Numbered from the stretch's first letter, positions 44,843 through 51,752 are shown. The stretch: 64,000 nucleotides of DNA from Streptomyces katrae (GCF_002028425.1 NZ_CP020042.1:2046001-2110000), one strand, 5' to 3'. Numbers and translations are program-made. Notes: generated from the letters alone by a model not told the origin.

Positions 44843-44917
44843 GCCCCAGTACTCCAACTGGTCAGAGAGGCCGCTCTCAAACAGCGGACAGTGTGGGTTC
44901 GAATCCCACCTGGGGCA
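44843..44917 (+). tRNA. Atypical tRNA, anticodon CAA (Leu-like)
   Basis: 75 bases fold into a cloverleaf. Acceptor stem GCCCCAG/CTGGGGC with A discriminator; T8; a 3-pair D-stem CTC/GAG with A14 and G18G19 in their normal places; anticodon stem CCGCT/AGCGG with loop CTCAAAC (anticodon CAA at 44878-44880); a 5-base variable loop ACAGT; and T-arm GTGGG-TTCGAAT-CCCAC. CCA is not encoded. Two features are odd. Bacterial tRNA-Leu normally has a long variable arm, and three bases (AGG) rather than one join the D-stem to the anticodon stem. It could be a functional unusual tRNA, a degenerate copy or an integration-site remnant. Confidence 0.75.
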
Positions 44918-44957
44918 CTCTTCCTTAAATTCCAAGGTCGCGAGAGATTCGACGACC

Positions 44958-45012
44958 TTCCCCCTTTTAGGGGAATTCGCCAGAAGACGCACGCGCGAGC
45001 GGAAAATTTTCC
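44958..45012. repeat. Inverted repeats upstream of the HTH-LAGLIDADG gene
   Basis: Two symmetric elements in the 109-base gap after the tRNA: TTCCCC-CTTTTA-GGGGAA (44958-44975) and the perfect AT-rich palindrome GGAAAATTTTCC (45001-45012), which ends 14 bases before the ATG. The second is unusual in such GC-rich DNA and is well placed as an operator for the HTH protein that follows. The stem GGTCG...CGACC (about 44936-44957) just before may terminate the tRNA transcript. Confidence 0.55.
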
Positions 45013-45026
45013 CCACTGTCGCCCGT

Positions 45027-45773
45027 ATGTACGATCTGGCCACTCGCCGACATGCACTCGCTCTCTTGCACGACGGACGCAGTCTGAACTCCGTCAGCAA
45101 GGAGACCGGGATATCCAGGGCGGCCATCCGCTCCTGGCAAGCCCGCATCGAACCACTTCCCCGCCTCAACCAGTCAGCGCCCTGCTCCGGCCCTGCCGAC
45201 GAGACGGCCTACGCATACCTGCTCGGGCTCTATCTCGGTGACGGCTGCATAAGCGACCACCCGCGCGGCGGACAACACCTCCGCGTCTTCTGCGACAACG
45301 CCTGGCCCGGTCTCATCCAGCAATGCCGCACCGCCATCCTGGCGGTGCGGCCGACCGACAAGGTCTACGTGTTGCAGCGCCAGGGCTGCGTTGCCGTCAC
45401 CAGCTACGGGCGGCACTGGACGTGCCTGTTCCCGCAGCACGCGCCAGGGAAGAAGCACGAACGCCGTATCGCCCTCGAACCCTGGCAGCAGGAGATCGTG
45501 GACGCCCACCCCTGGGAGTTCATCCGGGGGCTGATTCACTCCGACGGATGCCGGATCACCAACTGGACCGTTCGGAACGGGAAGCGGTACGAGTACCCCC
45601 GGTACTTCTTCACCAACAAGTCGGATGACATCCGGAAGCTCTGCACCGACACCCTTGCCAAGGTCGGGGTCCAGTGGACCATCTTGGCGCGGGGTAGCGA
45701 CCCCCTGAACGTGTCCATCGCCCGCAAGGAATCCGTCGCCCTCATGGACGCCCACGTCGGGCCGAAGTACTGA
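45027..45773 (+). CDS. Free-standing HTH-LAGLIDADG protein (homing-endonuclease-like)
   Basis: A 248-residue protein. Residues about 8-40 form a helix-turn-helix (RSLNSVSKETGISRAAIRSWQAR) like those of resolvases and transposases. Two LAGLIDADG motifs follow, AYLLGLYLGDG (63-73) and EFIRGLIHSDGCR (164-176). Each keeps the acidic residue (Asp72, Asp173) that coordinates metal in homing endonucleases. The spacing of about 100 residues fits a single-chain two-motif enzyme. It is not inside an intron or intein, but 109 bases downstream of the atypical tRNA. It could be a mobile endonuclease or a domesticated DNA-binding regulator. No ribosome site precedes the ATG. The C-terminus overlaps the convergent GNAT gene by 32 bases. 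Confidence 0.82.
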   Translation: MYDLATRRHALALLHDGRSLNSVSKETGISRAAIRSWQARIEPLPRLNQSAPCSGPADETAYAYLLGLYLGDGCISDHPRGGQHLRVFCDNAWPGLIQQCRTAILAVRPTDKVYVLQRQGCVAVTSYGRHWTCLFPQHAPGKKHERRIALEPWQQEIVDAHPWEFIRGLIHSDGCRITNWTVRNGKRYEYPRYFFTNKSDDIRKLCTDTLAKVGVQWTILARGSDPLNVSIARKESVALMDAHVGPKY

Positions 45774-46257
45774 CGTCCAGGGCGTACACCGTGCAGGGGC
45801 GGTCCAGGACCGTGTCCTCGCGGAGGGGGGTGAAGCCCAGGCGCTCCGCCACGGCGGTCGAGGCCGTGTTGCCGTGGTGGATCATGGCGGTGATCCGGTC
45901 GAGGCCGAGGGGGCCGAAGCCCCAGTCCAGGACCGCGCGGGCCGCTTCCGTCGCGTAGCCGTGGCCCCAGTGGGGGCGGGCGAAGGTCCAGCCGATTTCG
46001 GTTTCGTCGAACTGTTCCCACCAGTTGAGGCCGCAGCGGCCGATGGCCTCGCCGGTGTCGCGGAGTTCGACGGCGCAGAGGCCGTGGCCGCGTTCGGTCC
46101 ATTGGCGCTGTATGTCGTGGAGGCGGGTGGCGGCCTGGTCCCGGGTGTAGGTGCCTACGTAGCGGCCGACTTCTTGGTCGGCGTGGAGGTGGACCCACCA
46201 GTCGGTGTCGTCGGTGGTGAGGGGGCGCAGGCGGAGGCGGTCGGTAGTGATGATCAT
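45742..46257 (-). CDS. GNAT-family N-acetyltransferase (RimJ/RimL-like)
   Basis: A 171-residue acetyltransferase. Starts MIITTDRLRLRPLTTDDTDWW, the usual RimJ/RimL-type beginning. The acetyl-CoA binding motif is WTFARPHWGHGYATEAARAVLDWGF, followed by IHHGNTASTAVAERLGFTP. It may acetylate an amine substrate, possibly one linked to the adjacent exporter. ATG overlaps the MFS stop (ATGA, 46254-46257), so it is translated with the transporter as the last gene of the Rrf2-MFS-GNAT unit. Confidence 0.88.
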   Translation of the reverse strand: MIITTDRLRLRPLTTDDTDWWVHLHADQEVGRYVGTYTRDQAATRLHDIQRQWTERGHGLCAVELRDTGEAIGRCGLNWWEQFDETEIGWTFARPHWGHGYATEAARAVLDWGFGPLGLDRITAMIHHGNTASTAVAERLGFTPLREDTVLDRPCTVYALDVSTSARRGRP

Positions 46258-47426
46258 CGGGGTTCGGTTTCCTTGCGGCGGTGGATGGTCGTGTGGGCGG
46301 CTTCTGCCGTGCCGAGGCTCAGTATGAGGAGGGTCGCGCCGAGGGGGCCGAGCCAGTGGGGGCCGTGCCAGGTGAGGCCGGCTTGGCCTGCGAGGGGTGC
46401 GGCGGCGACGCCTGTGTAGACGGCGGCGGAGGCGAGTCCGGTGAGGAGGGGGGCGTCGGTGGGGCGGGTGGTGATGAGGCGGTGGGTTTGGGGGGTGAGG
46501 AGTCCCCAGCCGCAGAGGCCCCAGATGAGGAGGGCGGCGAGGGTGGTGGGGAGGTGGGCGCTGGTCCAGGGGAGGAGGGCGAAGTTGATCGCGGCGAGGG
46601 TGATGGCGGTGTTGATGACGCGGCGGCTGCCGTAGCGGTCGGTGAGGGGGCCGGAGGTGAGGGTGCCGGCGGTGGCGGCGAGGCCCCAGGCGAAGAGGAG
46701 GGCGGCGAGGGTGGTGCCGTTGTCGTGGGTGGCGCGGTCGAGGGCGGGGCCGATGAAGGAGTAGACGGTGTAGAGGCCGGTGTAGGCGAGGAGGGTGGTG
46801 AGGAGGGTGAGGCCGGTGCGGTGGTCGGTGAGGGGGGTGAGGCGGGTGCGGAGGGGGATGGCGGGTGGGGTGGGGAGGGTGGGGAGGGAGAGGGCGGTGC
46901 CTGCGGCGGCGAGGAGGCCGAGGGTGGTGACGAAGAGGAGGGTGGTGCGCCAGTCGTCGGTGAGGCTGGCGATGGCGGTGCCGAGGGGTGAGCCGAGGGC
47001 GGTGGCGGCGCTGAGGCCGGTCATGACGGTGGCGATGGCGCGGCCGCGGCGTTGGGGTGGGGCGAGTGCGGTGGCTGCGGCGACGGCGGCGGGGGTGATC
47101 ATGGCGCCGCCGAGTCCGGCGAGGGCGCGGGCGGCGAGGGCGATGCCGAAGTGGGGGGTGTAGGCGGTGAGGAGGTTGCCGGTGGTGAAGAGGGTGAAGC
47201 CGGTGAGGAAGAGGGTGCGGCGGGGCCAGTGGGTGGTGAGCGTGGCCATGACGGGGCCGAGGAAGGCGTAGGTGAGGGCGTAGGCGGTGAGGAGCCAGCT
47301 TGCGGTGGTGAGGGGGACGTGGAGGGTTCGGGCTGCGTCGGGGAGGATGCCGGCGATGACGAAGCTGTCGGTGCCGATGGCGAACATGGCGGTGGCGAGG
47401 GTGAGGAGTGGGCGGTGGTGGTGCAC
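46254..47426 (-). CDS. MFS drug-resistance-type transporter
   Basis: A 390-residue proton-driven exporter of the AraJ/DHA1 type with twelve helices: LLTLATAMFAIGTDSFVIAGILPDAARTL (helix 1 and loop), SWLLTAYALTYAFLGPVMATLTTHWPRR (motif A region), GSPLGTAIASLTDDWR (antiporter motif C-like) and LTDRYGSRRVI in the second half. GTG at 47426 chosen (GGAG 10 bases upstream, start just before helix 1). The frame is open further upstream with no conserved sequence. An operator-like element lies 26-44 bases upstream. Confidence 0.88.
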   Translation of the reverse strand: MHHHRPLLTLATAMFAIGTDSFVIAGILPDAARTLHVPLTTASWLLTAYALTYAFLGPVMATLTTHWPRRTLFLTGFTLFTTGNLLTAYTPHFGIALAARALAGLGGAMITPAAVAAATALAPPQRRGRAIATVMTGLSAATALGSPLGTAIASLTDDWRTTLLFVTTLGLLAAAGTALSLPTLPTPPAIPLRTRLTPLTDHRTGLTLLTTLLAYTGLYTVYSFIGPALDRATHDNGTTLAALLFAWGLAATAGTLTSGPLTDRYGSRRVINTAITLAAINFALLPWTSAHLPTTLAALLIWGLCGWGLLTPQTHRLITTRPTDAPLLTGLASAAVYTGVAAAPLAGQAGLTWHGPHWLGPLGATLLILSLGTAEAAHTTIHRRKETEPR

Positions 47427-47451
47427 GGGTGTGGGGCTCCGGATCGTTGAT

Positions 47452-47470
47452 GTAACTGTTTTGGTTACGA
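47452..47470 (-). promoter_or_regulatory. Operator-like site upstream of the MFS gene
   Basis: Plus strand GTAACTGTTTTGGTTACGA. It contains the inverted repeat GTAAC-N7-GTTAC and matches 15 of 19 bases of the site upstream of the Rrf2 gene (47988-48006). Probable binding site of the Rrf2 regulator. Confidence 0.6.
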
Positions 47471-47486
47471 TGGTGGGCTGAAGAAT

Positions 47487-47508
47487 GGCCGACCTTGGGC
47501 GGTCGGCC
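47487..47508 (-). terminator. Hairpin between Rrf2 and MFS genes
   Basis: Perfect 8-base stem GGCCGACC (47487-47494) and GGTCGGCC (47501-47508) with loop TTGGGC, immediately after the Rrf2 stop and before the MFS operator. It would let the regulator and the exporter be transcribed from separate promoters. Confidence 0.6.
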
Positions 47509-47512
47509 GTTG

Positions 47513-47950
47513 TCAGGAGGGGGTGGCGAGGGTGTCGCGTAGGACGTCGGCGATGGTGACGGTGGCGAGTTCGCGTTTCATCGTTTCCTCGGCGCGGTCG
47601 TAGGCGTCCCGGAGGACGGGTGGGATGCCGGCGCCGATGGGGCATTTGCGGTTGGGGGTGGCGGCGTGGAGGGCGAGGAGGGGGTCGGGTTCCACGGCGA
47701 GGTAGACGTCCCTGAGGGTGATGTCCTGTGGCGGGCGGGTCAGGAGCCAGCCGGCGCCGACGCCGCGGCGGGATGCGACGAGGCCGGCGTCGCGTAGGTG
47801 GCCGAGGGTGCGGCGGATGACGACGGGGTTGGTGTTGACGCTGTCGGCGATCTGGTCGGAGGTGACGATGCCGTCGGGGCGTTGGGGGCAGACGAGGGCC
47901 ATCCAGGTGAGGGTGTGGGTGGCCACGGTCATGCGGCTGTTCGCGCTCAT
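47513..47950 (-). CDS. Rrf2-family transcriptional regulator
   Basis: A 145-residue winged-helix regulator. Conserved N-terminal region RMTVATHTLTWMALV, then a helix-turn-helix (IVTSDQIADSVNTNPVVIRRTLGHLRDAGLVASRRGVGAGWLLTRPPQDITLRDVYLAVE). It has only the isolated Cys in PNRKCPIGAG and not the three-Cys cluster of iron-sulfur Rrf2 proteins (IscR, NsrR), so it probably senses something other than iron-sulfur state. It resembles YwnA/YwgB-type members adjacent to exporters. ATG at 47950. Heads the Rrf2-MFS-GNAT cluster. Confidence 0.9.
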   Translation of the reverse strand: MSANSRMTVATHTLTWMALVCPQRPDGIVTSDQIADSVNTNPVVIRRTLGHLRDAGLVASRRGVGAGWLLTRPPQDITLRDVYLAVEPDPLLALHAATPNRKCPIGAGIPPVLRDAYDRAEETMKRELATVTIADVLRDTLATPS

Positions 47951-47987
47951 GGGCCTCTCCTGTCGTGGTGCTCGAAGTCCCCCTGTT

Positions 47988-48006
47988 GCAACTGATTCTG
48001 TTACGA
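47988..48006 (-). promoter_or_regulatory. Operator-like site upstream of the Rrf2 gene
   Basis: Plus strand GCAACTGATTCTGTTACGA, 38-56 bases upstream of the Rrf2 ATG. Shares AACTG-N5-GTTACGA with the site in front of the MFS gene. Suggests autoregulation by the Rrf2 protein. Confidence 0.6.
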
Positions 48007-48026
48007 CATCGGCCGGAAGTCTAGCC

Positions 48027-48057
48027 TTGAGTCTCCAGTGGGTGGAGACCTCAGGGT
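48027..48057 (+). promoter_or_regulatory. MerR-type promoter/operator with 19-base spacer
   Basis: TTGAGT (48027-48032) and CAGGGT (48052-48057) are separated by 19 bases rather than 17. The spacer holds the perfect inverted repeat GTCTCCA-GTGGG-TGGAGAC (48031-48049). An over-long spacer filled by a dyad is the hallmark of promoters that MerR-family proteins untwist. The predicted start falls at the ATG of the MerR gene (48064), so the message may be leaderless, although AGGG at 48053 could instead act as a ribosome site. Confidence 0.75.
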
Positions 48058-48063
48058 AGGGGC

Positions 48064-48729
48064 ATGGACGGCGCGGCGGAGTGGTTTTCGATCGGGGAGC
48101 TGGCCCGGAGGTCGGGGCTGGCGGTGCGGACCATTCGGTTCTATTCCGATGAGGGGATCGTCGTGCCGGCCGGTCGTAGTCGTGCCGGGTACCGGTTGTA
48201 CGACGTCGGGGCGCTGGTGCGCCTGGAGTTGGTGCGGACGCTGCGGGAGCTGGGGGTGGATCTGCCCAGTGTGCGGCGGGTGCTGGATCGGGAGTTGTCG
48301 GTGGCCGAGGTGGCTGCCGTGCATGCCGATGCGGTGGAGGTGCAGCTTCGGGTGTTGCGGTTGCGTCGGGCGGTGTTGCGGCTGGTGGCGGAGCGTGGGT
48401 CCAGTCCTGAGGAGGTCCGGTTGATGCACAGGGTGACGCGGTTGTCGGCGCAGGAGCGGCGGCGGTTGGTGGAGGAGTTGGTGGCGGGGGCGGAGGAGTC
48501 GGTGGCGGCGATGGTGCGGGTGGCTGCGCCGGATCTGCCGGACGATCCGTCGGCGGAGCAGGTGGCGGCGTGGGTGGAGTTGGTGGAGCTGATGGGTGAT
48601 GCGGACTTCGGTGAGGTGTTCCGGGCGGGGCCGGGGGTGGAGGGGCCGGTGGATCCGCGGGTGGAGCGGTATTGGCGGTTGGTGTGGGCGGTGAACGGGT
48701 GGGAGGTGGTGCCGGGGTGGGTGCCCTAG
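48064..48729 (+). CDS. MerR-family transcriptional regulator
   Basis: A 221-residue regulator. The N-terminal MerR winged helix is SIGELARRSGLAVRTIRFYSDEGIVVPAGRSRAGYRLYDVGALVRLELVRTLRELG (about 9-65). A dimerisation coiled coil (about 80-115) follows, then a C-terminal helical domain with no metal-binding Cys, suggesting a small organic effector as in TipAL/BltR-like members. It carries its own MerR-type promoter immediately upstream, so it is probably autoregulated. No obvious separate target gene adjoins it, except the EF-hand gene 36 bases downstream. Confidence 0.92.
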   Translation: MDGAAEWFSIGELARRSGLAVRTIRFYSDEGIVVPAGRSRAGYRLYDVGALVRLELVRTLRELGVDLPSVRRVLDRELSVAEVAAVHADAVEVQLRVLRLRRAVLRLVAERGSSPEEVRLMHRVTRLSAQERRRLVEELVAGAEESVAAMVRVAAPDLPDDPSAEQVAAWVELVELMGDADFGEVFRAGPGVEGPVDPRVERYWRLVWAVNGWEVVPGWVP

Positions 48730-48765
48730 GTTGGGGTGGTCGTTGCCGGATGAAGGGGTGTTGTG

Positions 48766-49017
48766 GTGAGCGAGAAGGCTCGGAAGTTGTTCGATGCGTT
48801 GGATCTGAACCATGACGGTGAGCTGACGCGGCTGGAGGTGATTTCGGCCCTGCGGTCGAAGGGGCCGACGCTGGCGGCGCGGGGGGATCTGCCGTTCTGG
48901 GGTCTGGGGGACGCGGACGCGTCGTCGGCGCTGTTCGATGCGGCGGACAAGAACGGTGACCAGGTGTTGAGCTTCGAGGAGTTCGAGGCGGAGGTGGACC
49001 GGCGGTTCGGCTGGTAG
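48766..49017 (+). CDS. Small EF-hand calcium-binding protein
   Basis: An 83-residue cytoplasmic protein with two EF-hands: DLNHDGELTRLE (about 14-25; Asp, Asn, Asp, Gly, Glu/Leu and final Glu positions all fit) and DKNGDQVLSFEE (about 61-72; Gly-for-Gln at position 6 is a small deviation). This is the calerythrin/CabD-like small type known in streptomycetes. GTG 48766 chosen over 48763 because AAGGGG is better spaced. Likely a calcium sensor or buffer; may share the MerR transcript. Confidence 0.87.
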   Translation: MSEKARKLFDALDLNHDGELTRLEVISALRSKGPTLAARGDLPFWGLGDADASSALFDAADKNGDQVLSFEEFEAEVDRRFGW

Positions 49018-49136
49018 GGGGGGTTGCCCCACCTTGGGTCGGGTGGTTGGCGGGATGCCGTCGGGGGCCGGTCTCCGGTGATCGTTGGGTGCAGCACACG
49101 TCGTGGTGCTGGTTCGGCGATTTCCGGGGAGGGTCC

Positions 49137-50252
49137 ATGGGTGGGCGGCGGATGGTGGCTGCGGTGGCGGTCGGGGTACTGGCGCTGGGGGTGGCGGCGC
49201 AGCCGGTGGCGTTCGCGGCCGGTCGGCCGGATTCCGTTCAGCGGGGTCTGGACGGGCTGGTGCGGGAGGGCGGGGTGCCCGGGGCGCTGGCGACCGTGAC
49301 GGACGGGGACGGCCGGTCGCGGACGTATACCGCCGGGGTCGGTGACGTGGCCACGGGTGCGGGGGTGCCTCGGGACGGGCAGGTGCGGATCGGGAGCAAT
49401 ACGAAGGTGTTCACGTCCGTGGTGCTGCTGCAGCTGGTGGGCGAGGGGCGGCTCGGGCTGGACGACAAGGTGGAGGAGCACCTGCCGGGGGTGGTGCGCG
49501 GGGACGGTTTCGACGGTCGGAAGATCACGGTGCGGCAGCTGCTCCAGCACACGAGTGGGATCCCGGACTACGAGGCGGAGGTCGGGGAGGCGATCGAGCG
49601 GGGGCGGTACATGGCGCCGCGGGAGGTTTTGGAGATCGCGTTCCGGCATCCGGCGACGTCGACGGACGGGAAGACGTTCCACTACAGCAACACGAACTAC
49701 GTGCTGGCCGGTCTGATCGTGGAGAAGGTGGCGAAGCGGCCGCTGGCGGCGGAGATCGACCGTCGGGTGGTGCGGCGGTTGGGGTTGCGGCACACGTATT
49801 TCCCGGCGCCGCGTGATCTGACGATCCGGGAGGCGCATCCGCAGGCGTATCACCAGGATGTCGTGGGCGGGCCGTTGCGGAAGGTGACGGAGATCGATCC
49901 GTCGGCGGCGTGGGCGGCGGGTCAGATGGTGTCGACGAACTCGGACATGAACCGGTTCTTCTCGGCGTTGCTGGGGGGTCGTCTGTTGCGGGAGGAGCAG
50001 TTGCGGGCGATGCGGACGACGGTGCCGGTGGTCGAGGGGGCGGAGGTGGGGTACGGGCTGGGGCTGATCAGCCGGCCGTTGTCGTGCGGTGGGGTGTATT
50101 GGGGGCACGGGGGTGACATCACGGGGTTCGAGACCCGGGGTGGGGTGGGGCCGGACGGGCGTGCGGTGAGTGTCGCGGTGACGACGGATCCGGCGGACTA
50201 CAAGGTCACGGAGCGGCTGGAGGGGCTGGTGGACCAGGCTCTGTGCCGTTGA
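49137..50252 (+). CDS. Secreted serine hydrolase (class C beta-lactamase/DD-peptidase fold)
   Basis: A 371-residue exported protein with signal MVAAVAVGVLALGVAAQPVAFA. The penicillin-recognising fold has SNTK (SxxK nucleophile, IGSNTKVFTSVVLLQLV), HYSNTNYVLAG (YxN) and HGGD (the HxG counterpart of KTG). It is of the D-Ala-D-Ala carboxypeptidase/esterase S12 group; whether it acts on wall peptides or D-amino-acid esters is unknown. ATG 49137 has GGGGAGGG at ideal spacing; upstream in-frame codons lack support. Confidence 0.9.
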   Translation: MGGRRMVAAVAVGVLALGVAAQPVAFAAGRPDSVQRGLDGLVREGGVPGALATVTDGDGRSRTYTAGVGDVATGAGVPRDGQVRIGSNTKVFTSVVLLQLVGEGRLGLDDKVEEHLPGVVRGDGFDGRKITVRQLLQHTSGIPDYEAEVGEAIERGRYMAPREVLEIAFRHPATSTDGKTFHYSNTNYVLAGLIVEKVAKRPLAAEIDRRVVRRLGLRHTYFPAPRDLTIREAHPQAYHQDVVGGPLRKVTEIDPSAAWAAGQMVSTNSDMNRFFSALLGGRLLREEQLRAMRTTVPVVEGAEVGYGLGLISRPLSCGGVYWGHGGDITGFETRGGVGPDGRAVSVAVTTDPADYKVTERLEGLVDQALCR

Positions 50253-50274
50253 GGTGAGGCCGGGTACACGGAAG

Positions 50275-50309
50275 ACCGCCGGGGCCCCGCGCGTGGGGGC
50301 TCCGGCGGT
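50275..50309. terminator. Bidirectional terminator between serine hydrolase and pyk
   Basis: ACCGCCGG-GCCCC and GGGGC-CCGGCGGT arms (50275-50309), with single-base mismatches, around GCGCGTG. It lies 23 bases after the hydrolase stop and 16 bases from the pyk stop. Confidence 0.8.
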
Positions 50310-50324
50310 GTTCTCGTGGGCGGG

Positions 50325-51752
50325 TCAGTGGACGGGGTCGCCGATGTGGTGGATGCGGACGAGGTTGGTCTTGCCGCTGACGCCGGGGGGCGAGCCGGCG
50401 GTGATGACGACGATGTCGCCGGTCTGGCAGCGGCCGATGCGCAGGAGTTCTTCCTCGACCTGGGCGACCATGGCGTCGGTGGAGTCGACGTGGGGGCCGA
50501 GGAAGGTTTCGACGCCCCAGGTGAGGTTGAGCTGGGAGCGGGTGGCGGGGTCGGGGGTGAAGGCGAGGAGGGGGATGGGCGAGCGGTAGCGGGAGAGCCG
50601 GCGGACGGTGTCTCCGCTCTGGGTGAAGGCGACGAGGTACTTGGCGTCGAGGAAGTCGCCCATTTCGGCGGCGGCGCGGGCGACGGCTCCGCCCTGGGTG
50701 CGGGGCTTGTTGCGGTCGGTGAGCGGCGGGAGGCCCTTGGCGAGGATGTCCTCTTCGGCGGCTTCGACGATGCGGGCCATGGTCCGGACGGTTTCGACGG
50801 GGTGCTTTCCGACGCTGGTTTCGCCGGAGAGCATGACGGCGTCGGTGCCGTCGATGACGGCGTTGGCGACGTCGGAGGCTTCGGCTCGGGTGGGGCGGGA
50901 GTTGTCGATCATCGAGTCGAGCATCTGGGTGGCGACGATGACCGGCTTGGCGTTGCGCTTGGCGAGCTTGATGGCGCGCTTTTGGACGATGGGGACCTGT
51001 TCCAGGGGCATTTCGACGCCGAGGTCGCCGCGGGCGACCATGATGCCGTCGAAGGCGGCGACGATGTCGTCGATGTTCTCGACGGCCTGGGGCTTTTCGA
51101 TCTTCGCGATGACGGGGAGGCGGCGGCCTTCCTCGTCCATGATGCGGTGGACGTCTTCGATGTCGCGGCCGGTGCGGACGAAGGAGAGGGCGATGACGTC
51201 GGCGCCGGTGCGCAGGGCCCAGCGGAGGTCTTCGATGTCCTTGTCGGAGAGGGCGGGGACGGAGACGGCTACGCCGGGGAGGTTGAGTCCCTTGTGGTCG
51301 GAGACCATGCCGCCTTCGATGACGCGGGTGTGGACGCGGGGGCCTTCGACGGCGGTGACTTCGAGGGTGACGCGGCCGTCGTCGACGAGGATGCGTTCGC
51401 CGGTGGTGACGTCGTGGGCGAGGCCCTTGTAGGTGGTGCCGCAGGTGTGGCGGTCGCCTTCGTGGTCTTCGACGGTGATGGTGAACTCGTCTCCGCGTTC
51501 AAGGAGTACGGGTCCTTCGTGGAAGCGGCCGAGGCGGATCTTCGGGCCTTGAAGGTCGGCCAGGATGCCGACGCTGCGGCCGGTTTCGTCGGCGGCCTTG
51601 CGTACGCGCTGGTAGCGCTCCTCGTGTTCGGCGTAGGTGCCGTGGCTGAGATTGAGGCGGGCGATGTCCATTCCGGCTTCGACCAGGGCTTTGATCTGGT
51701 CGTAGGAGTCGGTGGCGGGGCCCAGGGTACATACGATTTTCGCTCGGCGCAT
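50325..51752 (-). CDS. pyk: Pyruvate kinase
   Basis: Final step of glycolysis, phosphoenolpyruvate plus ADP to pyruvate plus ATP. 475 residues. N-terminus MRRAKIVCTLGPATDSYDQI; Arg/Asn/Ser site ARLNLSHGTYAEHEERYQ; LADLQGPKIRLGRF; catalytic Lys in VIAKIEKPQAVENID; metal site DGIMVARGDLGVEMPLEQVPIVQK; VATQMLDSMIDNSRPTRAEASDVANAVIDGTDAVMLSGETSVGKHPVE. ATG 51752 fits family N-termini; the open frame extends about 28 codons further without conservation. Flanked by inverted repeats on both sides. Confidence 0.96.
   Translation of the reverse strand: MRRAKIVCTLGPATDSYDQIKALVEAGMDIARLNLSHGTYAEHEERYQRVRKAADETGRSVGILADLQGPKIRLGRFHEGPVLLERGDEFTITVEDHEGDRHTCGTTYKGLAHDVTTGERILVDDGRVTLEVTAVEGPRVHTRVIEGGMVSDHKGLNLPGVAVSVPALSDKDIEDLRWALRTGADVIALSFVRTGRDIEDVHRIMDEEGRRLPVIAKIEKPQAVENIDDIVAAFDGIMVARGDLGVEMPLEQVPIVQKRAIKLAKRNAKPVIVATQMLDSMIDNSRPTRAEASDVANAVIDGTDAVMLSGETSVGKHPVETVRTMARIVEAAEEDILAKGLPPLTDRNKPRTQGGAVARAAAEMGDFLDAKYLVAFTQSGDTVRRLSRYRSPIPLLAFTPDPATRSQLNLTWGVETFLGPHVDSTDAMVAQVEEELLRIGRCQTGDIVVITAGSPPGVSGKTNLVRIHHIGDPVH

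Noticed and set aside
44843..44917. Reading the tRNA as tRNA-Glu with anticodon CTC at the canonical positions 34-36.
   Set aside because: That register leaves the anticodon stem mostly unpaired (GGCCG against ACAGC), whereas CCGCT/AGCGG pairs perfectly around CTCAAAC.
44843..50309. A classical integrative element using the tRNA as attachment site.
   Set aside because: No integrase, excisionase or replication gene and no second copy of the tRNA 3' end was found in the window, so only an accessory block can be claimed.
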